The position numbers were made by a program, and so were the translations under genes. Of a stretch of DNA of 64,000 bases, positions 1-10,679 are shown piece after piece. The stretch comes from Heloderma charlesbogerti (lineage: Eukaryota > Chordata > Lepidosauria > Squamata > Helodermatidae), in NCBI GenBank assembly GCA_026122225.1, contig JANEZZ010001387.1:217636-281635 (forward strand). Reading direction: 5' to 3'. The notes under the pieces were generated by a model. It saw only the letters and a program-made list of their open reading frames with translations. It had not been told where the DNA came from and did no database searches. Each line of letters starts with the position of its first letter. Position 1 is the stretch's first letter.

Positions 1-510
1 CCCTCATATGAGCAGGCTAAATGCTTGCCTAAAGCTTAAATAGCAAAGCTTTGGATGTGTATGCACCACCCATTCCTGGTCTGCAAAGGACTTAATTTGC
101 ACACAGTACAAAAGGAAACAGACAGATATCACACATGGGAGAAGACATATACAATGGGACAGTTTAGGCTGCTGGGCACTGGGCCACTTTGTGTATTCTT
201 ATACCCCAGCCTACGAAGTCTTATCCCTAATGCCAGCCTAAGACGTTTTGATGCCTGAGGCACCATAGCCAAATGGCTATACCCCATGATATATTTTTTA
301 AACCCAAAATATTAACTCAGTCTTTACAGCATAGCAGTTTTCTCTAACCTGGTATCTTTCATATATGTTGGATTACAACTTCCAGCATCCCCTAACCAGC
401 ATGGCTAGCAGTCTAACACATCTGGAGGACACTATGTTGAGGAAGGCTGCTTTACAATAAAACATCATCAAGCAAAGATTAAGTCTATCATAAACAATAC
501 CACTTCTACA
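1..510. other. No gene seen, AT-rich non-coding sequence
   Basis: I see no splice-flanked coding segment or recognisable repeat here. The open frames are short and have no family resemblance. Confidence 0.5.
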
Positions 511-518
511 GTCTAGCC

Positions 519-641
519 CAGGGGCTTGCAGCTTGGTACCCTCCAGATGTTTTAGACTACAACTCCCATAATCCCTGACCATTCACCATGCTCATGGGAA
601 TTGTAGTCCAAAGCATCTGGAGGGCACCAATGCTACTCCTA
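519..641. mobile_element. Short hAT-like MITE with 8 bp target duplication
   Basis: The element is a foldback: CTCCAGATGTTTTAGACTAC on the left pairs with GTAGTCCAAAGCATCTGGAG on the right. It starts CAGGGGCTTG and ends with TACTCCTA. It is flanked by GTCTAGCC (511-518) and GTCTAGAC (642-649), a 7/8 match. An 8 bp duplication and CAGGGG-like termini are typical of hAT elements. It carries no coding capacity. Confidence 0.8.
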
Positions 642-649
642 GTCTAGAC

Positions 650-2466
650 AGACATTCGTATACTGTATCTGCAGAGGGGACGCAGGGAAGGCCTTCCCTT
701 GTTCACTCCCAACCTTCCTGCATTGACTTCCTGAAAATGAATGCTGTTACAGTCCTCCCCGTAATCAGGAGCCCTGATTGCACAGGGCTCCCAATTGTGG
801 GGGGTGATGGTAACCACAGTCAGCTAAGCACGCCTGCCATTCTTTTCAGGCCTTCCCATACAACATGGGAAGGGCAGGGGTGGAGGAGGCAGGAGTAGCA
901 CATGCAACCCCAAAGCCCCTCCACTGATAAGACATTTGGAAAGCCTGAACAGGACTTCTATCAACTCATTGTTCCAGATTTGCTAACAAAACTTGGCCAC
1001 ACTTCCTGTAAACAGGACTACTTAAGTATCTCCCAGCTGATAATCCATTCAAACTTTGCAGGTCAGGCAGCCACATTGGTCTTGTATCTCTACAAAAGTC
1101 CATCCCTCAGGGATGTATATAAGCAGCAATAAAATATGCAGTGAAGAATTGTCTTCTGCCTCATCCACACAACAAGGGCACAGAGTGCTACTACAGCACC
1201 CAAATTTAATTGTCATGTCCACTATCTGGAGGCAAGAGTGCACAGAATTCTGTGTGAAGTTGAAGGATTTTAAGTCAAAGAGAGTTAGGCTTACTACATA
1301 ACTGTATAATAGAAAAATAAAAAAGGGGAGATTTTGGAAACTCAGCTGCTCACCATGTCTTTGTGCCACAATAAGTGAGATTTCAAAATGACCCTAGCCT
1401 TCAATAAACCTAGATTTAATAACAGCACCTCAGCAAACCTACAGAGGATCTTGTTGACCTGTGCTAGCCAGGAACTGCAGTCTCCCTTGCACACCATATC
1501 TTTCAGACAAACTTTGAGCAGACACTCATCATCCAGCCACTGTCGGCTCCAGGTTTTCAAGGGCTCTGGAGCAAAAACCCTCAGTGTGCCCCCTCTCTCA
1601 GTGAATGTCATGGTGGCAATTCATAATTAATCCACAATTTGCCAGGTTCCGTGGCGCGTGCTTGTGCAGAGTGGAACCGCTTCCACTTTGCATAAGCAAC
1701 TCCAACTGAACTGGCACATGTGAACCCAGACAGTTTGGGTTGTTTGTGGGTTAAACAACTCAAAGTTAACCTACAATTTGTTATCTCATTGAACTCTGCA
1801 CATGAGCAGATAAGCATAGGAATGTGCTTTAAGTGCTGCAGCTACGAACATGGCTCAGTGTAAAAAGAAGTGATCTCAGTTTTCCGTTCCTATCAGGGTT
1901 TGCCTCGTTCCTGTCCTCTGCAAATTTCTGCTCTGCAAAGTAATTGAAAAGTTGTTTCAAAAACATATATTGACCCAGTTTCCTCCCTTATTTCTTAAAA
2001 AAGTGAAATAGCTTTGGAAGAAATAGGCAACTTGAGCCTGGCATATTAGATCTCAATCCTACATCTTTTACTTGCTGAAAAATATATACTCAGTATTTGA
2101 AGAGGGGTATAGGTTTCAATTCCTGACCATCCATGTTCCTTTTAAATTGGGAAGAATTGTGACCAAAAGCCATCACGTTGGTTTAAGTAAAGTTAACTGC
2201 CAATTTTTCATGGACATAAAATTCTCCAAATCTCCTTCACAAACATCCAGGACCATTTGTATTAGATGCTAGAAGAATCACAGAGGAATCATAATAGAGT
2301 GGACAGACGCTGGACATTCATTCTAACCAGAAAGAAATCATTTCCATTTAATACTGATGCTATCTATTTATATATAGGTTACATACTGAGTGTGGGGGGA
2401 GGCGGCATCTAACACCCCTAGACGTCTATATAGTATCTAGATGACCATTGGCTACATATGCATTTG
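650..2466. other. Non-coding stretch, no gene recognised
   Basis: Short open frames occur on both strands but none resembles a known family. The block at about 1,630-1,810 has a composition like a decayed DNA transposon, but I could not define its ends. Confidence 0.4.
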
Positions 2467-2474
2467 TTCTAGAG

Positions 2475-2611
2475 CAGCCTTCCCCAAGTGTCCTGTCCTC
2501 CAGATGCTTTGGACTTCAACCCCCATCAGCCCAAGCCAACTTGGCCAATGGATAGGAATGCTGGGAGTTGAAGTCCAAAACATCTGGAGGGCATCAGGTT
2601 GGGAAAGGCTG
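2475..2611. mobile_element. Short hAT-like MITE with 8 bp target duplication
   Basis: This is a second member of the foldback family at 519-641, in the subtype that starts CAGCCTTCCCCAA and ends TTGGGAAAGGCTG. Arms beginning CTCCAGATGCTTTGGACTTC fold onto their complement. TTCTAGAG (2467-2474) and TACTAGAG (2612-2619) flank it, matching at 7 of 8 positions. It has no coding capacity. Confidence 0.85.
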
Positions 2612-3352
2612 TACTAGAGTATTTTGGTATGAAGTTTTTATCTGAACAAGAAACTGTTTGTGAACTGTTTTACCAAAGCCTCCTTCACGTGTTAATCTGG
2701 GTCTGACAAAGTTAAGAGGCTAGTCCCTTATGCTCCTAGTCCCATCCCTAATGTTGTGTGGCTTCCCTGGCCCCATCATACCTTGCTTGTGGGGGTCTAT
2801 ATATCTTGTTTGTGGGAGTCTGTAGGGGAAAACTACACATATAGGCTTCCATGCTTCTAGACCTCTGTGTGATCATACAGAAACCTACATGTGTAGGCTT
2901 CCTTTATGAGGGCATACACACACAAAACAGGAGCATCAGAGTTGGGGCTGGGTAAGCAGTGCAACATCAGTGATATAGTACCCATCCCTGCCATGCAGGC
3001 CTTTTTACTTGTGGACAGCCCTCACACAATGAACTTGTGAGGGGTTCACATTTCTGCCAAAGATGCACTGTTTTAATGTAACTGAATGCTGAAGCCAGAT
3101 GCACAACACCAGCATACAAATATTGCTGTGGATTTTTCTTTAACCTCATATATCTTTGAGGCTGAAATAATGGTTGATTGTGGACTTTCCCTTTTCAAAT
3201 CCTGCCTCCTGTTTTGCTAATATAGAATGTACAATGGGCTCCCCTTTAATAGTTTCCAATATGCAGAGCTGGATCTATTTGTACCATGATCAAAAGTTGG
3301 AACTACATGTAATGTGTGACATGCTGGTGCCACCAAAACAGACCCCAACCAT

Positions 3353-3507
3353 AATGTGTGGGAACACTCATGCGATACCATGGCATCATCACATGGTGTA
3401 TTTCCCTGCCCTCAATGTCATTTCCTTCAATGTCATTGGCTGCTTGTGGTGGAAACAAATTCCCCATGTGATGACGTTGTGACATGTCAGTGTTCACATA
3501 TGTTATA
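3353..3507. repeat. Imperfect foldback element
   Basis: The left arm (AATGTGTGGGAACACTCATG, then CATCATCACATGG) is roughly the reverse complement of the right arm (CCCATGTGATGACG, then AGTGTTCACATATG). This is the layout of a decayed MITE. The ends are not sharp and I found no convincing target duplication. Confidence 0.45.
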
Positions 3508-3725
3508 GGGGAGATGGGGAAAACTTGACATGGGAGTACCATTTTGTACAAAATCCACATGTTGCAGGTAACATGTAGATATGGCCAAAATGCAGAAGAC
3601 TTGACATCCAAACAACTAAGCCTGCCCCAAAACATAACAGTACATTACAGTAGCATTGCAGCAACACTAAGCTAACAAATACTTTTAGATCCTGGGCCCC
3701 CAAGCATTTTGAAACAGGCGAGGCT

Positions 3726-4112
3726 GAGCATCTCTACACTAGCCTAAAATCCCACTTTTAAAACAGGGCTTCCTGCTTCCATTTTACATGTAGGATCACA
3801 ATGGACTCCCTCTATACATGCTTACTTTCCCCCCACCCTTTCCCCCTCCTTCTCCCCTTTATCTGACTCTTCCATATGTTTCATTGGTCTAGCTCCTCTG
3901 ATTGTGGCTTTTCCTTTTTCACAGAGGGAACTCAAGCAGAACACAAGCGGGGTAATTTGATACCTCATTGTCTCCAATCTATTTAAAAATGGAATAAAGG
4001 TCTTTTAGTGCAGGAGACACCTTGGAGGTTGATGATGTCATCTAAAGGGCCCGCAGACTTCCGTCAGTGAGCAATCGCAATAGCAGGATAAAAGCTCCAT
4101 ATGCAGAAGCCC
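3726..4112. mobile_element. MITE family with three copies in this window (copy 1)
   Basis: This shares its whole length with 14,750-15,131 and 44,397-44,783. All start GAGCATCT or GGGCATTTCT followed by CAGCCTAAAATCC, and all end in a segment like GATAAAAGCTCC...GAAGCCC. The two ends are imperfect inverted repeats (GGGCATTTCTGCACCAGCC against GGGCTTCATCACACAGAGC in the best copy). No protein is encoded, so it is a non-autonomous DNA transposon of uncertain superfamily. Confidence 0.75.
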
Positions 4113-5147
4113 TGAATGACAGCATTAAACACTGCAGGTCTTTCCAGGCAATGTGGGATCAAAAATGTCCAGGTGATATCTTTATTCAACCTTCCCTGTG
4201 GTCGAATAAAGTAAGCTTTCAAGTGGCCATTGCTATTCTTCGGGAATGGAAATGGACACTTGTAGGCAGCCTTCTATTAAACTATGGCCAGCATAAGCAT
4301 GAAACCCCAAATACATTGAGCTATAGGCAGTGAATGCAAGATCAGGGAAGAAGCGTGCCCCCCACACCATGGAGAAAAAGCCTCAACTGTGCAAGAAGCC
4401 CTTTGAAGCTGCCATAATTAACCTCCATTTATAACATCCATTTACTACTGGCCAGAGAAGAAGATACTGTTCCTCATGCTGTGACCCACCAGAGCTAGCT
4501 ACCAAACCATCTCTTGTGGGTCACCGTCATGGCAAGCAAACCAGGAACGAGCCATTGCCTCAGTTTCAGTGCATGGCCCCGTTTAAATCATTTAAAACCC
4601 ACAGCAACCATTGCCAAATGTTGATACAAACACTCTTTTTAAAAATGTATTATCAGCTGGTTCTCAGATTAGTTAATGTTTGCACAGCACTTTGAAAACT
4701 GTACAGGAGATGTAATTGCCAAGGATTATTGTTTTTATTATTGTGGCAGATGGAACCAATCCATCTGAGTAGATAATATCTCATCAATGATTCATTGCTA
4801 TGGCTCTAGCTTAAAGCTTTTTGCAAATAATAATTTTGTACCTGGTAATTTGGCCAATATTCCCTATTTTACTTACTGTCACTGGCCCATTTTGGAGGAG
4901 GATCCTTCCTCTGCTGTGCCTTCGGTGTTCATGTTGTTCAGTTCCTTTAAGAAGCATAGATCTTCTGTCAAAGCTCACTATAGCTCAAATCACTGTTACT
5001 GGTTACTGTTTGGGCATATTCCATATAAATAGTTCAGGATTCAAATGGTGAACAGGTGGGGTTTATATAAATATGTTGTATTCAGGGAATTCTTAGTACA
5101 ACTGATGCTAATCATTTCATCCCAGGGCAAGGTCTGAAGGCATGTAA

Positions 5148-5216
5148 TACAGCAACCTTCCTGAAGCTAAGCAAGTCTGGGTCCTGTCATTAACTGGATG
5201 GGAAACTGTTGGAGAA
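5148..5216 (+). mobile_element. Degraded 5S-rRNA-derived SINE head
   Basis: The segment CTGAAGCTAAGCAAGTCTGG followed by ACTGGATGGGAAACTGTTGG resembles the internal promoter region of vertebrate 5S rRNA (GAAGCTAAGCAGGGTC...TGGATGGGAGACC). Several mismatches and missing flanks exclude a working 5S gene. It is best read as the old head of a 5S-derived SINE. Confidence 0.65.
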
Positions 5217-5224
5217 CCCAATGG

Positions 5225-5670
5225 CCTGCTTTGCACATAACACTAATGCATGGTCTGGGTTGTCACTGTGAATGTGACCGTGCTAACAAGCCATGTTTTG
5301 TTAACCACAAACAACGTGGAAAGTCAACCCATGGTTTGTTGCTGGGTTGTAAAGTCCAGGTTGTTTAAGCCATGGAATGTTATGTGTGAATCTAGAACTG
5401 TGGGTTGTTCATGGGTTGTTTCACCAGACTACAGAGGGAGTGGGCAAGAGCAGTAAAAACAAAACAAAAAAAAAAACAGCTGCTCTATATGCCAGTACTA
5501 CACACCACAAAGGCATTTGGGATACAGGGAGAGAGCTGGCAAAGGAGGAGAGAAAACAAACAGCCCAGGGATTGAGTGGAAAACCAGTTTGTTTGATTGT
5601 CAGACAGACAAACCCTGGTTAGGGCAGCAAACCATAGGCTAAATAAACCATGAGTTAGCATTATGTGTGG
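5225..5670. mobile_element. Non-autonomous DNA transposon, GGTTTGTT/AACCATG type
   Basis: The right half (about 5,455-5,665) aligns with 43,585-43,800. Both contain CAGCTGCTCTA, TGGGCAAG and a run ending AAATAAACCATGAGTTA or GGGTTA. The left part is rich in GGTTTGTT/GGGTTGT motifs that complement the AACCATG-rich right end, giving a foldback layout. It is not coding. The superfamily is not determined. Confidence 0.6.
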
Positions 5671-6048
5671 ACCAGGCCAATGTATGCCATCTTGAATTCC
5701 ATCCTGGAAAAAGGATATAAATTTAATAAAACATAACATGTGTTCACCAAACCCAAAAGTGTAGCTGTTATCTTCTTCTGAATGTATGCACAGTATATAC
5801 ATATATTCGCTAAGATATGGACATGAGAGCACACTTGGGCTCCTTTATTTATTGAAGCATGATCTGCTAACATATGGGGAGTCGGGTTTTCTTGATGGTG
5901 GCACCTACCCTGTGGAATTCATTGCCTGAGGATGTCTGCCTGGCTCCTTCATATCTGGTATAGCTACCCAAACCCATAGCCTGGCCTGGACAAACTGCTC
6001 TGCCATACACATGTAACAGCAATGTCAGCCCACACATTGGTGCAGGTA

Positions 6049-7555
6049 GGGGGGCGTCTACATGGTGCCAATTTCATTGTTCTCTCCATTGTAGCTGTGC
6101 AGTACCTGGGCTGCAAATTTCCAACTAGTACGGTACATGGGAGAATTAATGAGGACTTTTCAAGCGGAAACTCCACTGTGCCATGACACATCACAGTTGT
6201 TGGGATGGGAAGTTGGGCCTCCACACTGCTCTTTTTCATATGACCCCTATGTCCTTCCTATTTATAGATGCTTAAACGCGCAGCTGCACACTACGTGAGT
6301 AAGAGATGTGTGGCATATTGAGTTTCCGCTGATTCATTCCGTATTTTAAGGCTGCTTCTGTGTCCTTCAGTTCCTCTGGCAAGATGTGGGTAGTCTGCTT
6401 CCATGTTGCCATGCCAACTGTTTGTACACAACCGGAGCCACAGTCCACCCACACACACACCCATGCACAGCAACGCGGACATGATATGACATTGGAGATG
6501 CAGTCGCGCAACTTCGTACAGCTGAATATGCGCAGCTCCGTGTTTACAGCAGAAAGAACAACTAACCTCGGGCTAGCTCTGCTTCCACCGCATCCCCCTC
6601 TGTCATCTCCTGGTTAGGAATGTCCTCCTCCGGAAAAAGAAATTTCCCAAGTATCAAAAGCCTGCCACAATTCAGTGTGAATAAACGGGGGGGGGGAGCA
6701 TTGGGGGCATGCAGAAGCTTACCTCCTAATGGTCCAATTTGGTCCATGTAGCCCCCTACATCTAAGGTCCTCAGGGTCATGGGTAAACAGCTCCTCTGAT
6801 CCCTCTGCTACAGGGCATACCGGAGTGGCCACAGGCACCCGCCTAATTTGGATGCTACAGCTTAGTCATTTTGGCTGAATTGTAGCATTCCCTCGGAGGA
6901 TCCTATGGAGCTCATCATAATAAAGGCAGGTTGCTGCATTGTTACCAGACCAGGAGTTGTGTTCACTACTTGGTGATATTCAAGTTGGAAAGCCTTGGCT
7001 TTTGTCTGACATTTGACTGCACCGCATTTCTCGGGATATTTACTCATACAAATCAATGTTTCTGTGGCTGGACTGAAGTTCTGCACCTTCTGTTCCCCCC
7101 ATACATCCAACAAGTCCAGTATCTCGATGTGTTTCCACAAAACACCCCTGCCCTTGGCCACTAACTCGGAAGCAGCCATTCTGAACCAAGGAAGCTGCGA
7201 AGGTGTGATTGAACAAGTGAGACCGCTTCTTCCTGCTTCGGTAACTGCGCAGCTGCAAAGAAAGAGGGAGGAGTGGGGAGGGGCGAAAAGGCATCACACA
7301 GTGACACCATCAGTAACACTGCCCACCACATGCCCACCACAAACTGCAATGTCACTCCAAGGAAGGGACAGACAGCATACCCCGCTGCGGTGAACCTGCA
7401 GCAGGGGAATACATCGCAGCAAAGTTCCTCCTCAGAAATCCACATTTTGAGGGAGAAAACCACGGATGGCTGCAAAGTGGCGACTGCGTTGTCTGTCCTG
7501 AAGGACCTCAACTTGCACCTGCCCCAGAGTAAAAGTCTCGTGTAGATGGGGCCTA
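6049..7555 (-). mobile_element. Candidate DNA transposon carrying a Myb/SANT-like gene
   Basis: The interval is bounded by weak inverted ends: TAGGGGGGCGTCTACATG on the left, and TAGGCCCCATCTACACGAG when the right end is read on the minus strand. Inside, on the minus strand, lie the remains of a Myb/SANT (trihelix-type) DNA-binding protein, a common second gene of PIF/Harbinger transposons. No transposase was recognised and no TWA duplication is clear, so boundaries and superfamily are inferences. Confidence 0.5.
6562..7179 (-). pseudogene. Myb/SANT-like DNA-binding protein, frameshifted relic
   Basis: Reading leftward from ATG at 7,179, the protein begins MAASELVAKGRGVLW and continues EILDLLDVWGEQKVQ, the start of a trihelix/Myb_DNA-bind_4-type domain (W-x3-E-x2-DLLD-x-WGE). 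The next part, SSHRNIDLYE then ISREM, is in another frame. CQTKAKAF with LEYHQVVN returns to the first frame. The end, WSGNNAATCLYYDELHRIL, is in a third frame. An acidic tail with PEEDIPNQEMTEGDAVEAEL follows at about 6,640-6,570. At least three frame changes make it a dead copy. Such proteins occur as the DNA-binding partner in Harbinger-type transposons and in domesticated MSANTD/ZSCAN-like host genes. The TIR-like flanks favour a transposon origin. Confidence 0.7.
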
Positions 7556-7645
7556 GGTAATTTTAGAACATGGGTATAATTGTCTTATTGGGAGGCTGGG
7601 TGGGTTAGGTAGCCATGTGTATCACTTCAGTTGGAAAGCACACAA

Positions 7646-7870
7646 CTAGTGTGGTGTAGTGATTAGAGTGTTGGACTGGGACGCAGGAGATCTGGGTTCT
7701 AGTCCCCACTTCGCCATGAAGCTCACTGAGTGACTTTGGGCCTGTCACTGACTCTCACCCTAACTTACCTCACAGGGCTGTTGTGAGGGTAAAATGGTGA
7801 GGAGGTCCATGTAAGACACCTTGGGTTCCTTGCAAGAGGAGGAAAGGCAGGATATAAATGTAATAATATA
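7646..7870 (+). mobile_element. Sauria-type tRNA-derived SINE, near full length
   Basis: It opens with a tRNA-like head containing an A box (GTGTAGTGATTAGAGTG) and a B box (GGGTTCTAGTCCC). It then has the unique body (GCTCACTGAGTGACTTTGGG; TTACCTCACAGGGCTGTTGT) and the tail CCTTGGGTTCCTTG...GGATATAAATG. This is the layout of the squamate Sauria SINE. It is non-coding and was transcribed by RNA polymerase III when young. Confidence 0.9.
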
Positions 7871-7879
7871 GAAATAAAC

Positions 7880-9290
7880 TAACATTTTTGTTTTCACCAC
7901 CATTTCATGCTTTATAACTGCTTCTACATTCCTGATATGTTAGAACAACAACTACAGCACAGTTTGCCAGCCCTGATTTAAACAACAACAACTTCTGAGC
8001 ATGTCCAGCTTCACATTATAAATCTGGATGGTCATTTGGAGGACCCCTGGCCTGTGGAGCTTTGCCCCCAAAATCTAGGCCTAGCTGCACCACTGAGCCC
8101 ACACAAGTCATTTAGCCCTGCCTATCCAACAGTGAGACAAATCGTGCAGTGTGAAGGGCAAGACATTAAGGGTGCTCTCCTATGCATGTTTAGACAGAAA
8201 AAAGTCGTACAACTTCCAGCATTCCCCAGCCAGAATGTATCGGATTGCACCCTTATTGAATTCACAAGTCTGTGTCATTGCTTTTTTTGGTCACTCTTCA
8301 AGCCCATCACTTTAGCACACGGGCACTGAAGAGAAACTTTAGGAAAGTGACATGTGCATGCACCTGAAAATTTCAATTGAACAGTTCCAGACAACTTGGA
8401 GAATGCTGGGTTTAACTTTCCAGCACATAAGACTGCCACAGTAGAGAGAATAACCTTTAATAAGTACATAATTCATTATGTAAAACCAAACAATGATATT
8501 ATATAATCAATCACAATGCAAATTCATCATAAGGCACTTACGATCCCTAAGAGAGTGGGTGTCCTAGTGTCAGAAACATAATTATTTCCTTTCACTTGGG
8601 GACATTTTGACCTTACATGTTTTCCAACTGATTTCAGAGAAGGAAGCTTCTCAGCAGGAAGACACGAGCTACTCCTACTGAGATAATGAATTCCGATGAC
8701 TTTCCAACTAAAGTAAACTTAAGTTCTAAAGAAATAACAGGTGACTTCACACTGTGAGCATTAATACAACACAATACGATGTTACCCTGACCTGTTTGCT
8801 ATTATCAAAGGGGAGTGGATAGTACTGTGCAGAACAACTGGGCCTTGAAAGTCTTGAATGTCAGTCCTGAGCCAATGAGAGCTTTGCCATTGAGTTCAAT
8901 AGGACCAGGATTGAGCCAATTGCCAAGTGCTATACAAAAACAATACTTTCAGAGTTCAACAAATGTGAAAGAAAATGCAAGGGGAGAAAAGAAATCAGGC
9001 TGAGTTGTAGACAATTTCAGAATCTGAACATAAAATACAGGGTAGAAGGCAGGAGAAAATATTCCTCATTGAATATACCTAGGTAATAATGGAACAGAGG
9101 AGTGAACAACTGCCCACCTTCTAAGAAAATGTCAAGAGTCAAAATTACTTCCTGAAAGAAGTTTCTACCAGGCAAGAACCAAAGAGCGCCAGTAGACTAT
9201 TTCCATAGTTTGACAGATTAACTCCCATCTGTAGGTGCTGGCGAAACTTGGTTTTTAAAAGTTAGGGATACATTTTTGGAGCTCTACTTT
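7880..9290. other. Non-coding stretch, no gene recognised
   Basis: AT-rich sequence with short random frames. I see no recognisable exon, and only faint repeat-like segments. Confidence 0.45.
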
Positions 9291-9389
9291 TCCCATATTG
9301 AAGTATGAGCTGTCAAAATGTCACCTGCCCTCCCTGTACCAGGGCTGCAAGAGGACAGGTGCTACTTCTTCCTCCACTCAGTTTTCCAA

Positions 9390-9560
9390 TACATTTAATA
9401 TTATTTATTTTATTTATTTCAAATATTTGTGGATCACCCCTCCACTCAATGAGTGCTCGAGACAATGTACAACAAAAATACAAAGATTAAAATACATCAA
9501 AATACAAAAACCTAACGCATATTTTAAGACTCAGGATTAACGATTATGAAAACATGGCTG
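9390..9560 (-). mobile_element. LINE/SINE 3' tail fragment (minus)
   Basis: A (TTTA)n-rich run followed by GGATCACCCCTCCACTCAAT and an AC/AA-rich stretch reads, on the minus strand, like the untranslated 3' tail of L2-type elements. It adjoins the coding fragment at 9,627-9,881. Confidence 0.4.
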
Positions 9561-9626
9561 GTGAAGACAATAATGTTCCCCTGAGCTTTTAACACTTACT
9601 GCTGCACTGCATTAAGTGTTAAAAGC

Positions 9627-9881
9627 TCAGTGGAACAATATTGTCAGCCTTTCGACCAGCCATCGAAAGGACACTGTGGAGAAGGCTAGCCTAACCTCCC
9701 TGGGGAAGGCAGTCCCTAACTGCGGTGCTGCTACACAAAAGGCCCTGTTGCGAGTGATGGCCAACTTCACCTCTTTTGGAGGTGGGACACACAACATAGA
9801 GAAACATACAGAAAGTTGTTGGCTTAGATGGCCTCTGGTGCTTTCCTTCCTTATGGTTTCCCCCGTTTCATGTGTGCACAC
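9627..9881 (-). pseudogene. L2-type LINE ORF2 C-terminal fragment
   Basis: The minus-strand frame reads PPPKEVKLAITRNRAFCVAA then PQLGTAFPREVRLAFSTVSF. This matches the C-terminal motif in the larger L2 at 48.3-50.3 kb (PLPKEVRWVATRRRAFSAAA, LWNELPSEVRLAPTLYSF). It is a truncated LINE relic with no independent function. Confidence 0.75.
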
Positions 9882-9929
9882 ATCCTACACACACATAGCA
9901 GCCTATATAAAACAGACCATAATTACAGT

Positions 9930-10100
9930 GTTGTTTTAATTGATTTTCATGTTTTTATTAATGTTTCATATAAATGTTTTCGCAATGTTTATGTATTTTT
10001 ATTATATTTTAATGTATATGATAATGTATTTTGTGAACCGCTTCAAAATATTTTAAAATATGTTCAGCAGTATATAATCTATTAAATAAATACATTATAT
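9930..10100 (+). mobile_element. LINE 3' untranslated tail, AT-rich
   Basis: The run TTTTGTGAACCGCTTC...CAGCAGTATATAATCTATTAAATAAATA resembles the 3' end of L2-type elements (TTTTGTGAACCACCCAGAGA...GGTATAGAAATG at 50.29-50.33 kb). Confidence 0.5.
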
Positions 10101-10259
10101 CATGCCATAAATAGACCACATATGTGCCTATTAAGGGACCTGAAGAGGTCTGTTGAATTACTAAAGCAAGTAAGGTAGGAAAATTCCACCATCACCGCAG
10201 GTTTACTAGGGAATCTACCCTAGTGGCAAATTCTACCACAGCCCCAAAATGTGGTGATC

Positions 10260-10452
10260 AGTCAGCCCTTGAGTCCACTGAGACTTTACAAGGGAAATAT
10301 TATTGGCACACATCTCCACATGAAGTGCTCCATTGACTTTAGAGTACCTTTGTAGGCAACAAGAGTACTCTAAAGTCAATAGAGCATTTCATGTGGAGAT
10401 GTGTCCTAATAATGTTTCCCTTGGAAAGACTCAGTGGACTCAAGAGCTGACT
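10260..10452. repeat. Long-armed foldback element, about 90 bp arms
   Basis: The left arm runs from AGTCAGCCCTTGAGTCCACT to TGACTTTAGAGTAC. The right arm is its near-perfect reverse complement, from GTACTCTAAAGTCA to AGTGGACTCAAGAGCTGACT. The spacer is only about 15-20 bp, so the single strand could form one long hairpin. It is non-coding and probably a MITE. Confidence 0.85.
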
Positions 10453-10601
10453 GAGGGAAAGATATTTAATTGCCCTGTGAAATGGTGCTCAGGTAGATCA
10501 TTGTTCCATACCTCATTTCTCATTCATCAAAGGTTCCTTCTCTAATATTTCCCTATATCACAACAATATTATATGGGTAAACAAAACATTACAGTAATTA
10601 T

Positions 10602-10672
10602 ACTGGGGTTGGACTCAATGGTCTTATAGGCCCCTTCTAAACCTACTATTCTATGATTCTATGATATACCCT
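10602..10672 (+). mobile_element. CR1 LINE 3' terminus
   Basis: GGGTTGGACTCAATGGTCTT, then ATAGGCCCCTTC, ends in the ATTCTATG octamer repeats that terminate CR1 LINEs. It is a severely 5'-truncated copy. Confidence 0.85.
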
Positions 10673-10679
10673 AGCTGGA

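Noticed and set aside
5250..5622. Overlapping short frames in the GGTTTGTT-rich block
   Set aside because: They fall in a repetitive foldback transposon and are not conserved in its partner at 43.6 kb.
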